Source: Sinorhizobium kostiense
GTDB lineage: Bacteria; Pseudomonadota; Alphaproteobacteria; Rhizobiales; Rhizobiaceae
NCBI RefSeq assembly: GCF_017874595.1
Contig: NZ_JAGILA010000002.1
Location: 124,001 to 188,000 of the forward strand
Length of the DNA stretch: 64,000 nucleotides
Direction: 5' to 3'
In this document: positions 15,293 to 25,965 of the stretch, piece by piece
Numbering within the stretch: the first letter of the stretch is position 1
Layout of the letters: each line of letters begins with the position of its first letter
Program-made: the position numbers and the translations under genes
Notes under the pieces: generated by a model
Databases searched by the model: none
Told to the model about the DNA's origin: nothing
What the model saw: only the letters and a program-made list of their open reading frames with translations

Positions 15293-15631
15293 TCACGATG
15301 CCACGTCGGATTGCTTCTGCCTGGCCTTGCGGCCGAGGTGCGCTTTCAGCACCCTTTGCTTCAGCACGTTCGACGCCTTGAAGGTCATGACGCGACGCGG
15401 CGAGATCGGCACCTCCTCGCCCGTCTTGGGATTTCGGCCGATACGCTCGTTCTTGTCGCGCACCTGGAAGGTTGCAAAAGAAGACAGCTTGACGCTCTCG
15501 CCACGCACTATAGCGTTGCAAATCTCGTCGATGACGGTCTCCACGAGTTCGGCGGATTCCGTCCGCGATAACCCGACCTTTCGAAAAACCGACTCAGCCA
15601 AGTCCGCCCGCGTTACTGTTTTTCCGCTCAT
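15293..15631 (-). CDS. ihfA: Integration host factor subunit alpha
   Basis: A 112-residue DNA-bending protein, partner of IhfB, of the HU/IHF family. Typical segments are [40 protein letters not shown] and the DNA-binding arm [20 protein letters not shown]. The ATG at 15631 ([11 protein letters not shown]) follows GGGGGAAG; 12 upstream codons in the open frame are not supported. It is downstream of fabH on the same strand. Confidence 0.97.
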   Translation of the reverse strand: MSGKTVTRADLAESVFRKVGLSRTESAELVETVIDEICNAIVRGESVKLSSFATFQVRDKNERIGRNPKTGEEVPISPRRVMTFKASNVLKQRVLKAHLGRKARQKQSDVAS

Positions 15632-15726
15632 CTTCCCCCACCGATGTCTGGCACGCCGATCAGCCAAGGAAGACTATTGCCCTTGCCTTATGCGGTCAAG
15701 CTCCTGCCTTAGTTCAATTATTTTCT

Positions 15727-16698
15727 TTACCAGCGGATGAGAACCGAACCCCAGGTGAAGCCGCCGCCCATGGCCTCGAGCATGACCAGGTCGCCTTTCT
15801 TGATCCGACCGTCGCCGGCTGCGGTGTTCAGCGCGAGCGGAATGGAGGCTGCTGACGTGTTGCCGTGGATGTCCACCGTCACCACAACCTTCTCAAGAGG
15901 AATGCCGAGCTTCTTTGCCGAGCCGTCGATGATGCGTCGGTTGGCCTGGTGCGGGACCAGCCAGTCGACGTCGTCGGCGCGGGTTCCCGTCGCGTCGAAA
16001 GCCGCCTCGATCACGTCGGTGATCATGCCGACGGCATGTTTGAAGACCTCGCGTCCCTCCATGCGGAGGTGACCGACCGTGCCGGTCGTCGAGGGCCCGC
16101 CGTCGACATAGAGCTTGTCGCCGTGAATGCCGTCGGAACGAAGTTGAGCGGTCAGCACGCCGCGATCGGAATTGGTGCCCTCGCCTTCCCGAGCCTCGAG
16201 GATGAGGGCGCCGGCGCCATCGCCGAAGAGTACGCAGGTGGTGCGGTCCGACCAGTCGAGAATCCGCGAAAAGGTCTCGGAACCGATCACCAGGGCACGC
16301 TTCGCAAGCCCGCCGCGAATATAGGCATCCGCCGTCGCAACCGCATAGACGAAGCCCGAACAGACCGCCTGCAGATCGAACGCCGCCCCATGGCGCATGC
16401 CGAGTCGGTTCTGGATATTCACCGCGGTTGCGGGAAAAGTGTTGTCCGGCGTCGACGTTGCCACGATGATCAGATCGAGATCGTCGGCCGTCAGCCCCGC
16501 CCTTTCGAGCGCGGCCCGGGCCGCCCCCTCGCCGAGGGTCGCGGTCGTCTCACCCTCCCCGGCGATATAGCGCTGGCGAATCCCGGTGCGCTGCACGATC
16601 CATTCGTCGGACGTGTCGACCTTGGATTCCATCTCCTTGTTGGTCATCACCCGCTTCGGCAGCGCTGCGCCGAAACCGCGAACGACAGAACGGATCAT
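15727..16698 (-). CDS. fabH: 3-oxoacyl-[ACP] synthase III
   Basis: A 323-residue beta-ketoacyl-ACP synthase III that condenses acetyl-CoA with malonyl-ACP to start fatty acid synthesis. The catalytic triad is visible: C113 in AVCSGF, H250 in PHQAN and N280 in [10 protein letters not shown]. It begins 4 bases after the plsX stop, forming plsX-fabH as in most bacteria, with ihfA next. Confidence 0.98.
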   Translation of the reverse strand: MIRSVVRGFGAALPKRVMTNKEMESKVDTSDEWIVQRTGIRQRYIAGEGETTATLGEGAARAALERAGLTADDLDLIIVATSTPDNTFPATAVNIQNRLGMRHGAAFDLQAVCSGFVYAVATADAYIRGGLAKRALVIGSETFSRILDWSDRTTCVLFGDGAGALILEAREGEGTNSDRGVLTAQLRSDGIHGDKLYVDGGPSTTGTVGHLRMEGREVFKHAVGMITDVIEAAFDATGTRADDVDWLVPHQANRRIIDGSAKKLGIPLEKVVVTVDIHGNTSAASIPLALNTAAGDGRIKKGDLVMLEAMGGGFTWGSVLIRW

Positions 16699-16702
16699 CT
16701 AT

Positions 16703-17761
16703 TCAAACCTCATCATTCACGCCGCGCGGTAGGGCTTCCGACGGCTGAGTGCCGTGGTAACGCGCCAGATCGGCCTCTATCTTGGACTTAAGGCCGTTCT
16801 TGACCATGTCGTAACCGACGTCGATCGCCGCGGCGAAACCCTCGGGATCGGTACCGCCGTGGCTCTTGATGACGACACCGTTCAGGCCCAGGAACACGCC
16901 GCCATTGACCTTGCGGGGGTCCATCTTCTCGCGCAGCCGGTCGAAGGCGCCCTTGGCGAAGACATAGCCGATCTTGGCAAGAAGCGTGCGCGACATGGCG
17001 GCACGCAGGTATTCGGCGATCTGGCGGGCGGTGCCTTCCGCCGCCTTGAGCGCGATATTGCCGGAAAATCCTTCCGTTACGACCACATCGACCGTACCGC
17101 GGCCGATATCGTCACCCTCGACGAAGCCATAATAATCGATACCCTCGATATTGGCCTCGCGGATGAGGCGGCCGGCCTCCTTGACCTCTTCCTGACCCTT
17201 GATCTCCTCGACCCCGACGTTCAACAGACCGACCGAAGGGCGCTCCACCTCGAAGAGGGCGCGCGCCATTGCGCCGCCCATCAGCGCGAAATCCATGAGC
17301 TGCTGTGCGTCCGCGCCGATGGTCGCGCCGACATCGAGGACGATGCTCTCGCCCTTGAGGGTCGGCCAGATGGCGGCGATCGCCGGACGCTGAATGCGCT
17401 GCATTGTCCTGAGGCAAAAGACCGACATCGCCATGAGCGCGCCGGTGTTGCCGGCCGAGACCACGACATCCGCTTCGCCGGCATTGATCGCGTCGATCGC
17501 CTTCCACATGCTCGACTTGCCGCGACCGCGCCGAAGCGCCTGGCTGGGCTTCTCGTCCATGCCAACGGCAATCTCGCAATCATGGAAGGTGCTTGCCGCC
17601 TGAAGCTTCGGATTTTTCGCCAGCAATTCGGCACATCGTGCTTCCTGGCCGAACAGAACGAACCTTATGTCCGGATGACGTTCGAGCGCCCTCGCTGCGC
17701 CTGGGATGACGACTTCAGGACCATAGTCGCCACCCATCACGTCAAGTGAAATTCTGACCAC
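16703..17761 (-). CDS. plsX: Phosphate acyltransferase PlsX
   Basis: A 352-residue enzyme that converts acyl-ACP to acyl-phosphate for phospholipid synthesis, feeding PlsY. The N-terminus [20 protein letters not shown] is diagnostic, and [11 protein letters not shown] and [18 protein letters not shown] are conserved. It lies upstream of fabH and 137 bases after the DUF177 gene. Confidence 0.97.
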   Translation of the reverse strand: MVRISLDVMGGDYGPEVVIPGAARALERHPDIRFVLFGQEARCAELLAKNPKLQAASTFHDCEIAVGMDEKPSQALRRGRGKSSMWKAIDAINAGEADVVVSAGNTGALMAMSVFCLRTMQRIQRPAIAAIWPTLKGESIVLDVGATIGADAQQLMDFALMGGAMARALFEVERPSVGLLNVGVEEIKGQEEVKEAGRLIREANIEGIDYYGFVEGDDIGRGTVDVVVTEGFSGNIALKAAEGTARQIAEYLRAAMSRTLLAKIGYVFAKGAFDRLREKMDPRKVNGGVFLGLNGVVIKSHGGTDPEGFAAAIDVGYDMVKNGLKSKIEADLARYHGTQPSEALPRGVNDEV

Positions 17762-17898
17762 GCGTGTCTTATCCTTGTTTCCGCCAGACGACGCGTCTCA
17801 CTGCGACAACGTCTCGGCGCTGCTCTCGGCTGGAGCCGGGCCAAAATACTTCTTTTCGCCTGCCTGACAACCGAATTGTAGGCCGGTCAGGCACCGTA

Positions 17899-18450
17899 TC
17901 AATTCTTTTTCCAGTTCTTGAGCACCGCAAATGGACTCGGCCGCTTGTCGTCCGCCGCGGAGCTTTCGATGCGCTCGCCGAATACAGCCCCCTCCTTGCG
18001 TGGATAGGGGTCGATCGCCAGCGCCACATGCTCGCTGACCACCGCGCCGGCATCGATCGTGTCGCCCGCAAAGACATCGGGAATGTCCGGCCCACTCGGG
18101 TCGAGAATCATCTCGCCGCCATCATTGTCCGGCTGGCGGGCCAGGCGCGAACCCTCGGGCACGAAAATTGCCTCGACCGGCTCGCGGATATCCGCTTCGA
18201 CGGGCTCGAGCGTGACGACGCAGGCCTGGACGATCTTGGCACGCACCTCGCCCTTGATCTTCACGCCATCCTTCTTCCACCGGCCGATTTCGAGATCGGC
18301 CTCAAGCGCCTGCACTTCTTTGATGTTCCAGAGCGCGGCCAGCGCCCGGCGTTCCGCGTCGTTTGCCGACAAATGCACGCTGACCGGATTTGCGGAAATA
18401 TGTCCCACCTTCACCGGATAGGAAAATGCCGGGTTGCTTTCGTGCTTCAT
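17899..18450 (-). CDS. DUF177 (YceD-like) protein
   Basis: A 183-residue DUF177 protein, with a core around VRAKIVQACVVTLEPVEADI. In most bacteria this family lies upstream of rpmF-plsX and in plants is linked to 23S rRNA accumulation; no biochemical role is settled. The ATG at 18450 has AGGAAG upstream. Here rpmF is absent and plsX follows, the usual alphaproteobacterial arrangement. Confidence 0.9.
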   Translation of the reverse strand: MKHESNPAFSYPVKVGHISANPVSVHLSANDAERRALAALWNIKEVQALEADLEIGRWKKDGVKIKGEVRAKIVQACVVTLEPVEADIREPVEAIFVPEGSRLARQPDNDGGEMILDPSGPDIPDVFAGDTIDAGAVVSEHVALAIDPYPRKEGAVFGERIESSAADDKRPSPFAVLKNWKKN

Positions 18451-18499
18451 GATTGCTTCCTTCCTGCCACCCCGTGCGAACGGGCTTGCCGAGCGCCTA

Positions 18500-19039
18500 T
18501 TACGCTCCTGCCGGCGGAACGCGCAACTGGCCGGCTTCGACCACGTCCTCCGTGACGCCCGTGAGCGCCGCCTCGGCGGCGAAGAGATAGGCGGCAAGAG
18601 CCTCCATAGTCGGTCCGTCCGCCACTTCCGGGTGGAAATTGCGCTTGAGCGCCGCGGCAAGCGCCTCGCCGTCGTTCCTGTCGAGCGCCGCCGCATAGGA
18701 TTCGAGCCGCCCGTAAAACATGCCCGCGAGCTTCTTCATCTTCTTCGGCACACCCGCATCGCCAATGCCGAGCTCGCGGATCGAATGATCGACGTCCTCG
18801 AAGAAAGCATCGACGATCTCCTGAGCGATCTCCTGGCCGGTGCGCGCCGAGCCGCGCGTGCGTCGGAAATATAGGATGAGAATCGCCGAGAGCATCTCGA
18901 AGCGGCCCATCACCGTATCGGGAACATCGAGGTCCGTGTAGAGAAACGGCTGGCGCGCCGCCGCGGTGAGGAGAGCATATTGGCGCTCCACTATCGCAAT
19001 GTTGCCGCTTTTTCTCTTGAACAGTCCGAAAATCATCAC
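18500..19039 (-). CDS. Ubiquinol-cytochrome c chaperone family protein (CBP3-like)
   Basis: A 179-residue protein of the family that includes mitochondrial CBP3, which assists assembly of the cytochrome bc1 complex. The recognisable core is YTDLDVPDTVMGRFEMLSAI followed by helices rich in acidic residues. No signal peptide or membrane helix is seen, so it is cytoplasmic. The start at 19039 has a second ATG directly after it. It is cotranscribed with the DUF177 gene 49 bases downstream. Confidence 0.88.
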   Translation of the reverse strand: MMIFGLFKRKSGNIAIVERQYALLTAAARQPFLYTDLDVPDTVMGRFEMLSAILILYFRRTRGSARTGQEIAQEIVDAFFEDVDHSIRELGIGDAGVPKKMKKLAGMFYGRLESYAAALDRNDGEALAAALKRNFHPEVADGPTMEALAAYLFAAEAALTGVTEDVVEAGQLRVPPAGA

Positions 19040-19175
19040 AGGGCCCAGCCGTGGCTTCTCGAAATCGATGGGCTAGCGCCCATGACGTTGTTGCATGATA
19101 GCCGAAGCTGGTTTACCGAAGCAGGCACGAATTGCAATGGCGGATCTGCCATCGTTTCTCCAAGGGGAGCAGTCG

Positions 19176-19682
19176 TTGACGAAGCGGTATTTGACATCAA
19201 ACCTGAAAGTGCTGCGCCGCGCCGTGGTCGTGGCTTCCCTCTGCACAACGGCGCTTGCGGGCTGCCAGGCCGCCAATGTCGGCGAAGTCCTGCATCAGGG
19301 CTACATCGTCGACCAGGAAACATTGAACCTCGTGCCGGTCGGATCGAGCCGCGAGCAGGTACTGCTCTCGCTGGGCACGCCCTCGACGACCGCGACATTC
19401 GACAACGAGGTGTTCTACTACATCTCGCAGACGCGCAAGCGGCCCGTCGCCTTCATGAAGCCGAAGCTCATCGACCAGTCGATCCTCGCAGTTTATTTCG
19501 ATAAGGAGGGCGTCGTCAGCCAGCTCGCCCACTACACGCTGAAGGACGGCAAGGTCTTCGACATGCTGTCAAGCACGACACCGACCGGCGGCAAGGAAAC
19601 GAGCTTCCTCGGCCAGCTCCTGACCGGCCCAGGCGTCGGCAGGGGAGCAGCACAGAACCTGTTCAAGAACTTCGGGCAGTAA
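19176..19682 (+). CDS. bamE: BamE/SmpA family outer membrane lipoprotein
   Basis: The lipoprotein component of the BAM complex that inserts outer membrane proteins. A signal peptide ends in the lipobox LAGC. The SmpA/OmlA domain follows (GYIVDQETLNLVPVGSSREQ to FDNEVFYYISQTRKRPVAFM). I prefer the TTG at 19176 because AAGGGGAG lies 7 bases upstream and gives a compact signal peptide (168 residues); ATGs at 19140 and 19095 would add 12 or 27 residues with poorer sites. It is divergent from the bc1 chaperone gene. Confidence 0.92.
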   Translation: MTKRYLTSNLKVLRRAVVVASLCTTALAGCQAANVGEVLHQGYIVDQETLNLVPVGSSREQVLLSLGTPSTTATFDNEVFYYISQTRKRPVAFMKPKLIDQSILAVYFDKEGVVSQLAHYTLKDGKVFDMLSSTTPTGGKETSFLGQLLTGPGVGRGAAQNLFKNFGQ

Positions 19683-19702
19683 CCGACAAAACTGCAACAA
19701 AA

Positions 19703-19735
19703 ACCCGCGAAACCAAAGTTTCGCGGGTTTTTTGC
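19703..19735. terminator. Bidirectional terminator between bamE and hppA
   Basis: AACCCGCGAAAC and GTTTCGCGGGTT arms around CAAA, with T residues on the right and A residues on the left, so it can end both convergent transcripts. Confidence 0.92.
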
Positions 19736-19748
19736 TTCTGATCGATCG

Positions 19749-21884
19749 TCAGGCAAGCACGGCGAGCAGCAGCAACGCGACGATGTTGGTAATCTTGATC
19801 GCTGGATTGACTGCCGGCCCGGCCGTATCCTTGTAGGGATCTCCGACCGTATCGCCGGTCACGGAAGCCTTATGCGCCTCCGAGCCCTTCATGTGGCGGG
19901 TGCCATCCTTGTCGACGAAACCGTCTTCGAAGCTCTTCTTCGCATTGTCCCAGGCACCACCCCCCGACGTCATCGAGACCGCCACGAACAGGCCGTTGAC
20001 GATGACGCCCAAGAGCGAGGCGCCGAGTGCCGCGAAGGCGGACGCCTTCGAACCGGAGAGGAGCAGCACGCCGAAATAGACGACGATCGGCGCCAAGACC
20101 GGCAGCAGCGAGGGAACGATCATTTCGCGGATAGCCGCTTTGGTCAGCATGTCGACGGCGCGGCCGTAATCCGGACGGTCCTTGCCCTCCATGATGCCAG
20201 GCTTCTCCTTGAACTGCCGGCGGACCTCCTCGACGACGGCCCCCCCTGCCCGGCCGACCGCGGTCATGGCGATGCCGCCGAAGAGATAGGGAATGAGGCC
20301 GCCGAAGATGAGACCAGCGACGACGTAAGGGTTCGACAGGTCGAAGGAGATGGTGCCGACGTCCGCGAAATAGGGATACTTTTCGCCATTGGCGGCGAAA
20401 TAGGCGAGGTCGTTGGAATAGGCCGCGAAGAGCACGAGCGCCCCGAGGCCGGCCGAGCCGATCGCATAGCCCTTGGTAACGGCCTTGGTGGTGTTGCCGA
20501 CCGCATCGAGAGCATCGGTGGACTTTCGCACATCCGGAGGCAGATGCGACATCTCGGCAATGCCGCCGGCATTGTCGGTCACCGGACCAAAGGCGTCGAG
20601 CGCCACGATCATGCCGGCGAGGCCGAGCATGGCGGTGACGGCGATGCCAGTACCGAAGAGGCCCGCGAGCTGATAGGTGGCGATGATACCGCCGACGATG
20701 ACGATCGCCGGCAGAGCGGTCGATTCGAGCGACACGGCCAGCCCCTGGATCACGTTCGTGCCATGACCGGTGACGGAGGCCTGCGCGATCGAGTTCACCG
20801 GCCGTTTGTTGGTGCCGGTGTAGTACTCGGTAACGACGACGATCAATGCGGTGACGATGAGGCCGATGATGCCGCAGAAGAACAGCCCCCAGCCGGTAAT
20901 GTCTTTACCGGCGACCGCACCGATCGAACCCCATCCGATCGTCAGCGAGGTCGCGGCGCCGAGGCCGAGGATCGACAGCACGCCGGTTATGATCAGCCCG
21001 CGATAGAGCGCGCCCATGATAGAGCCGTTGGTGCCGAGCTTGACGAAGAAGGTGCCGATGATCGAGGTAATGATGCAGGCCGCGCAGATCGCCAGCGGAT
21101 AGACCATGATGCTCGAAAACAGCGGCGTGCCTGCGAAGAAGATCGCGGCGAGCACCATGGTCGCGACGACGGAGACGGCGTAGGTCTCGAAGAGGTCCGC
21201 CGCCATGCCGGCGCAGTCGCCGACATTGTCGCCGACATTGTCCGCGATCGTCGCGGGATTGCGCGGATCGTCCTCGGGAATTCCCGCTTCCACCTTGCCG
21301 ACGAGATCGCCGCCGACATCCGCGCCCTTGGTGAAGATGCCGCCGCCGAGACGGGCGAAGATCGAAATGAGCGATCCGCCGAAGCCGAGGGACACGAGCG
21401 CATCGATCACCTCACGCGAGGCGGGATCGTGCCCCAATCCGGCGGTGAGCACGAAATAGTAGACCGACACGCCCAGGAGAGCGAGGCCCGCGACCAGGAG
21501 GCCGGTGATGGCACCGGATTTGAAGGCGATGTCGAGCCCGGAGGCAAGGCTGACCGAAGCGGCCTGGGCCGTACGGACGTTGGCCCGGACCGAAACATGC
21601 ATGCCGATGAAACCGGCTGCGCCCGAGAGCACCGCACCGATCAGAAAACCAACGGCGGCTGCGCTCGATAGAAGAACCCATGCTGCGATGAAAACGACGA
21701 CGCCGACAACGGCAATGGTTTTGTATTGACGCGTGAGGTAGGCCTGCGCCCCCTCTCTGATGAAGCCTGCGATCTCCTGCATGCGGGCATTCCCCTGGTC
21801 GGCAGCCATCACAGACTGCGCTGCCCAGATGGCGTAGGCCACCGAAAGCAACCCGCATGCGATAACGCCCAACAATATGGTCAT
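19749..21884 (-). CDS. hppA: K+-insensitive proton-pumping inorganic pyrophosphatase
   Basis: A 711-residue membrane pyrophosphatase with about 16 helices that couples PPi hydrolysis to proton pumping. The catalytic loop [12 protein letters not shown] is at residues 216-227, next to AADLFETY. Lysine 467 in [14 protein letters not shown] replaces the alanine of K+-dependent enzymes, marking the K+-insensitive H+ type. In rhizobia this protein sits in acidocalcisomes or the inner membrane. It is monocistronic with a terminator right after. Confidence 0.97.
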   Translation of the reverse strand: MTILLGVIACGLLSVAYAIWAAQSVMAADQGNARMQEIAGFIREGAQAYLTRQYKTIAVVGVVVFIAAWVLLSSAAAVGFLIGAVLSGAAGFIGMHVSVRANVRTAQAASVSLASGLDIAFKSGAITGLLVAGLALLGVSVYYFVLTAGLGHDPASREVIDALVSLGFGGSLISIFARLGGGIFTKGADVGGDLVGKVEAGIPEDDPRNPATIADNVGDNVGDCAGMAADLFETYAVSVVATMVLAAIFFAGTPLFSSIMVYPLAICAACIITSIIGTFFVKLGTNGSIMGALYRGLIITGVLSILGLGAATSLTIGWGSIGAVAGKDITGWGLFFCGIIGLIVTALIVVVTEYYTGTNKRPVNSIAQASVTGHGTNVIQGLAVSLESTALPAIVIVGGIIATYQLAGLFGTGIAVTAMLGLAGMIVALDAFGPVTDNAGGIAEMSHLPPDVRKSTDALDAVGNTTKAVTKGYAIGSAGLGALVLFAAYSNDLAYFAANGEKYPYFADVGTISFDLSNPYVVAGLIFGGLIPYLFGGIAMTAVGRAGGAVVEEVRRQFKEKPGIMEGKDRPDYGRAVDMLTKAAIREMIVPSLLPVLAPIVVYFGVLLLSGSKASAFAALGASLLGVIVNGLFVAVSMTSGGGAWDNAKKSFEDGFVDKDGTRHMKGSEAHKASVTGDTVGDPYKDTAGPAVNPAIKITNIVALLLLAVLA

Positions 21885-22076
21885 TTCGCACTATCCTCCG
21901 TTACAACCCGCCGGCTCACTCCCTGCGGCGGGCCCCTCAAGCCCGAATCGCGCCGCTTCCTCAAGCGGAGCGTCCTCATGGCGCGGCCAGAGTGCGGGTG
22001 CGAAGAAGGAACGTCAAGCCCCTGAAAATACCCGCATCTCAGTGACCGGGATTCCGGCGAGACGAGCCCTTGGACC

Positions 22077-23306
22077 TCAGACTGCGGCTCTCTTATTCGC
22101 GCGCATCAGGAGGAAGAGGAGGAAAAGGCAAAGGCCTGCAACCGGCCAGACGACGGAGTTGAGCATGTCCCAGCCATAGGCCGCCAGCACCTTGCCGGAA
22201 GCAAAGGACGAGCCGGCCACCGCGGAAAAGAGCACGATGTCGTGGAAGCCCTGGACCTTGTCCGCCTCATGCGGACGGTAACTCTGGGCAACGATGGCGG
22301 TCGCGCCGATGAAGGCGAAATTCCATCCGAGGCCGAGGAGAACCAGCGCGGCCCAGAAATTCCAGAGTTCAACGCCAAGATGGGCGATGGCCGCGCACGC
22401 CAAGAGCAGAAGAAAACCCGAGGCGACGATGCGCTCCGCGCCGAACCGGCTGATCAGCCACCCGGTGGCGAAGCTCGGACCGAACATGGCGAGCACGTGC
22501 CATTGAATTCCGAGCGTCGCGAGATCGGTCGAGAAGCCGCAGCCGACGACCATGGCCACCGGCGCCCCCGTCATCATGAAGGTCATCAGCGCATAGGCGG
22601 AGATGCCGCAGATCATTCCCGTCAGGAACCGCTGATTACCGGCAATCTCCTTAAGCGGCCGCGCCGGAGGCGCCGCCTGTACCGCCGGTGCCTTTCCGCC
22701 GTCCGGCAGCCGAAGGGGAGCGAAGAAGCAAAGCGCTACAAGGCAGACCGGGATGAGGGCGACAAAGGCACCCGCAAACCAGACGGGCGCGAAATAGTCG
22801 CCGGCGAAAATGACGATCTGCGGACCGAGGATTGCAGAGACGATGCCGCCGCCGAGGATCCAGGAAATCGCCTTCGCCTTGAAGAATGACGGCGAGGCAT
22901 CGGCCGCGGCGAAGCGCAGCTTTTGCGTGAAGCCGTTGGAGGCGCCGAGGACGGCGAGACCACCAGCAAAAAGCCAGAAACTCTCCTGGAACAGCGCAGC
23001 GGCGGCGACCCCACCGCCGACCGCAGCGATCAAGGCCCCGATCAAGAAGGCGGAGCGCCTGCCGATGAGGCGCGACAACGTCGCCACCAGGATGACGCCG
23101 AGCGCCATGCCGACGTTGAAGGCGGTCAATGGTGCGGTCGCGAGCGATTTGTCGTCTCCGAGCAGCTGGTGGCCGGCCACACCGCCGACCGCGAAGCTAA
23201 TCGGCCCCACGACGCCGAGAAGTGCCTGAGCGATGGCGAGCAGCAGGACATTGCGACGCGCCTCGCGTAGAACCGCCCCGATATCGTCCATCGCCGCAGT
23301 AACCAT
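22077..23306 (-). CDS. MFS transporter
   Basis: A 409-residue major facilitator with about 12 transmembrane segments and a cytoplasmic loop (PLRLPDGGKAPAVQAAPPAR) splitting two bundles. The inter-helix motif LSRLIGRRSAFLIGA is present. The substrate cannot be told. The start at 23306 is 4 bases after the nusB stop, so it belongs to ribH-nusB-MFS; an ATG at 23291 is an alternative. Confidence 0.88.
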   Translation of the reverse strand: MVTAAMDDIGAVLREARRNVLLLAIAQALLGVVGPISFAVGGVAGHQLLGDDKSLATAPLTAFNVGMALGVILVATLSRLIGRRSAFLIGALIAAVGGGVAAAALFQESFWLFAGGLAVLGASNGFTQKLRFAAADASPSFFKAKAISWILGGGIVSAILGPQIVIFAGDYFAPVWFAGAFVALIPVCLVALCFFAPLRLPDGGKAPAVQAAPPARPLKEIAGNQRFLTGMICGISAYALMTFMMTGAPVAMVVGCGFSTDLATLGIQWHVLAMFGPSFATGWLISRFGAERIVASGFLLLLACAAIAHLGVELWNFWAALVLLGLGWNFAFIGATAIVAQSYRPHEADKVQGFHDIVLFSAVAGSSFASGKVLAAYGWDMLNSVVWPVAGLCLFLLFLLMRANKRAAV

Positions 23307-23310
23307 CTGG

Positions 23311-23793
23311 CTACTTCCGCTGCTCGCCGCGGATCTGCTTGGCAATCCGGTCGAGGACGGCATTGACGAGCTTCGGCTCCTCGTCCTCGAAGAAGGCCTT
23401 GGCGATCTCCACATATTCGGTGACGATCACCGGAACCGGAACGTCCTTGCGCTCCAGGAGCTCGAAGGTGCCGGCGCGCAGGATGGCGCGGACCGTTGAA
23501 TCGAGCCGCGACAGCGCCCAATCGTCCTGCAGGGCCGAGCCGATCAAGGGGTCGAGCTTGCGCTGATCGCGCACGACACCTGATACGATCGACCGGAACC
23601 AGGAAGGGTCCGCCTTCAAATAGGTCTCGCCGTCCAGTTCCTTGCCGAGGCGGTGGGCCTCGAACTCGGCAACGATCTCCAACACACCGGTGCCGCCGAC
23701 TTCCATCTGATAAAGCGCCTGAACCGCCGCAAGGCGTGCTGCGCCTCGCTGGTTAACCTGCTTCCGCGGCTGTTCCGAGGGGGTATTCGTCAC
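23311..23793 (-). CDS. nusB: Transcription antitermination factor NusB
   Basis: A 160-residue RNA-binding protein of the rRNA antitermination complex with NusE. The N-terminal region [18 protein letters not shown] and the C-terminal [20 protein letters not shown] are typical. It starts at a GTG at 23793 that overlaps the ribH stop (GTGA); the longer upstream frame is ribH out of frame. The ribH-nusB pair is conserved in many bacteria. Confidence 0.95.
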   Translation of the reverse strand: MTNTPSEQPRKQVNQRGAARLAAVQALYQMEVGGTGVLEIVAEFEAHRLGKELDGETYLKADPSWFRSIVSGVVRDQRKLDPLIGSALQDDWALSRLDSTVRAILRAGTFELLERKDVPVPVIVTEYVEIAKAFFEDEEPKLVNAVLDRIAKQIRGEQRK

Positions 23794-24251
23794 TTTACTG
23801 CGTCCAGTTTTTTCTTCAGTTCGATCATGGTCAGGGCCGCGCGCGCGGCAAAGCCGCCCTTGTCGCCCTCCGACCGCCGGGCACGCGCCCATGCCTGTTC
23901 CTCGTTCTCGACCGTCAGGATTCCGTTGCCGAGCGCAAGGCTCTCGCTGACGGAGAGATCCATGAGAGCGCGCGCGGACTCATTGGCGACGATGTCGAAA
24001 TGGTAGGTTTCGCCGCGGATCACCATGCCGAGCGCGACAAAGCCGTCATACACGGTACCGCCTTCGTCCGCGGCGTCCAGCGCCATCGCAATAGCCGCAG
24101 GAATTTCCAGAGCTCCCGGCACCGTGACAATATCGTAGATGGCCCCGGCCGCGCCGAGGGCGTGCTTCGCCCCATCGAGCATCGCGTCGGCCATATCGTC
24201 ATAGAAGCGCGCTTCCACAATCAGGATGCGGAGTGGCTCGGTCTTCGCCAT
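23790..24251 (-). CDS. ribH: 6,7-dimethyl-8-ribityllumazine synthase
   Basis: A 153-residue lumazine synthase, the penultimate enzyme of riboflavin synthesis, assembling into icosahedral or decameric shells. [26 protein letters not shown] and the catalytic histidine region [12 protein letters not shown] are all present. It is separated from ribD-ribE by the acetyltransferase gene on the other strand. No FMN riboswitch signature was found upstream. Confidence 0.96.
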   Translation of the reverse strand: MAKTEPLRILIVEARFYDDMADAMLDGAKHALGAAGAIYDIVTVPGALEIPAAIAMALDAADEGGTVYDGFVALGMVIRGETYHFDIVANESARALMDLSVSESLALGNGILTVENEEQAWARARRSEGDKGGFAARAALTMIELKKKLDAVK

Positions 24252-24615
24252 AAATCACCTGTGTTGAAAACAAGAGGACCGGATCTGGCCGGTGCAGGCC
24301 GCGGTCAAACCATGCCCCGCACGGAATGGCAAGCAAATTCGTCGAAAAAAGCCAACTGCCGCACGGGCGCCGACCGCCGCAGAGGCTCGCATGTCGGAGC
24401 GGGAGATTCATGCTGTTGTCGCGTCGCCACAAACTTGCAACAATGCCGTGGTCCCAAAGCACCCCAGTGCAGCCGTGCATAAAAATGCTAAACCTCAGGT
24501 ATAATTCCACCACATTTTCCAGCCGAAGCTGTTCTTCAACGTTGCCACACCGGCCGGTTGCCGGCGAACCGAGCAGCTGGGCATCACCCACTTCATCAGG
24601 AGACATGTCGCGAAC
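24252..24615. other. Divergent gap between ribH and the GNAT gene
   Basis: About 360 bases holding the promoters of two divergent genes. No convincing open frame, riboswitch core or terminator was recognised. Confidence 0.4.
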
Positions 24616-25152
24616 ATGAACCGCGTTCCCGTCATCGAAACCGAGCGCCTCGTCCTGCGTCCTTACCGGCGTGACGATTTCCCGCCCTATGCCGCGCTCT
24701 TCGCCGATGAAGAGGTGACGCGCTATGTGGGGGGCGTGCCATACACGCGCGAACAGTCCTGGACGCGGTTCCTGCGGCAGGTCGGCATGTGGCATTATTT
24801 CGGCTTCGGCTTCTTCGCGATCCAGGAGAAGGAGACCGGCGCGTTCATCGGCGAGGCGGGTTTCCACGATGCCCACCGCCAGATCACTCCCTCGCTCGAC
24901 GGAACGATGGAAATGGGCTGGGCCATTTCTCCCAAGAGCCATGGCTTTGGCCTTGCAACGGAAGCGGTCACCGCTGCCCTTGCCTGGGCCGATCACGCCT
25001 TTCCTTCACTGAAGAAGACCTGCATCATCGAACCCGGCAACCAGGCTTCGATCCGCGTTGCGCTAAAGCATGGCTTCACAGAGTTCTGGCGCACAAGCTA
25101 TCACGGCCGCCCGATGATCATGTTCGAACGGCGCTTGGCTGGCGCCAGTTGA
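24616..25152 (+). CDS. GNAT family N-acetyltransferase (RimJ/RimL type)
   Basis: A 178-residue acetyltransferase that uses acetyl-CoA on an unknown amine substrate. Conserved features are the N-terminal IETERLVLRPYRRDDFPPYA and the SHGFGLATEAVTAALAWADH acetyl-CoA loop, ending with NQASIRVALKHGFTEFWRTS. It is monocistronic, between ribH and ribE, and downstream lies a 12-bp hairpin repeat. Confidence 0.9.
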   Translation: MNRVPVIETERLVLRPYRRDDFPPYAALFADEEVTRYVGGVPYTREQSWTRFLRQVGMWHYFGFGFFAIQEKETGAFIGEAGFHDAHRQITPSLDGTMEMGWAISPKSHGFGLATEAVTAALAWADHAFPSLKKTCIIEPGNQASIRVALKHGFTEFWRTSYHGRPMIMFERRLAGAS

Positions 25153-25260
25153 ACCACGCCTGGCCTCAGCTGACCTTCGGCCAGATTCGCTCCCAGTCCC
25201 TGAACCGTTGGCACGGCGCGACACCCCTGAAGCACAGTTGGAGCGCTCAACGTAAGAAGG

Positions 25261-25312
25261 TAGCGCGGGATGCGGGCGGAAAACCGCGAACACTTTTCCT
25301 CATCCCGCGCTA
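25261..25312. repeat. Dispersed GCGGGATGAGG hairpin, copy 2
   Basis: Perfect 12-bp arms TAGCGCGGGATG/CATCCCGCGCTA with inner GCGG/CCGC pairing. It lies between the convergent GNAT and ribE genes and may serve as a terminator. Confidence 0.7.
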
Positions 25313-25344
25313 GGGGCGGACTGTCTTTGACTCACAGTTGTAGA

Positions 25345-25965
25345 TCACTCGGCCTTCGGCGTCGGAAACTCCGCCAGTCTGGCGGCGTAGCGGGCCATTG
25401 TATCGACTTCGAAATTGACAAGATCGCCAGCCTGCCGCTCGCCCCATGTCGTGACTTCGAGCGAATGGCGGATCAGCAGCACGTCGAACTCCGAGCCGTC
25501 AACCCTGTTGACGGTCAGCGACGTGCCGTCGAGCGCCACCGAGCCCTTCGGCGCAACAAAGCGGGCGAGATGCTCCGGCACCCGCAGGCGGAAGCGCACC
25601 GCATCGCCTTCCGGTTCCACTGCAAGGATTTCCGCAGTTCCGTCGACATGGCCCGAAACGATATGGCCGCCGAGTTCGTCGCCGATCTTCAGCGAGCGTT
25701 CGAGGTTGACGCGGGTTCCCTCCTGCCACGCGCCGAGAGTCGTCAGCCGTAGCGTCTCCTCCCACGCCTCGACCTCGAACCAGCGATCGTTGCTACCCCC
25801 TTCCGGGAGCGCCGTCACCGTCAGGCATATGCCGGCATGGGCGATCGAGGCCCCCATGTCGATCGTTTTCGGATCGTAATTGGTGGCAATGCGAAGCTTG
25901 AGCCCCTCCCTGAGCGGCGTGACCTCCTCTACGGTACCGATATCGGTGATTATGCCTGTGAACAT
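25345..25965 (-). CDS. ribE: Riboflavin synthase alpha chain
   Basis: A 206-residue riboflavin synthase that dismutates two lumazines to riboflavin. It starts MFTGIITDIGTVEEV and has two lumazine-binding repeats, ASIAHAGICLTVT in the first and KGSVALDGTSLTVN in the second. The start overlaps the ribD stop by 16 bases, so ribD-ribE are coupled. Last gene of glyA-nrdR-ribD-ribE. Confidence 0.97.
   Translation of the reverse strand: MFTGIITDIGTVEEVTPLREGLKLRIATNYDPKTIDMGASIAHAGICLTVTALPEGGSNDRWFEVEAWEETLRLTTLGAWQEGTRVNLERSLKIGDELGGHIVSGHVDGTAEILAVEPEGDAVRFRLRVPEHLARFVAPKGSVALDGTSLTVNRVDGSEFDVLLIRHSLEVTTWGERQAGDLVNFEVDTMARYAARLAEFPTPKAE

Noticed and set aside
19872..21671. Plus-strand frame of 599 codons
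   Set aside because: Shadow of hppA, whose catalytic motifs are on the minus strand.
24252..24615. FMN riboswitch upstream of ribH
   Set aside because: The conserved FMN riboswitch core was not found in this gap.
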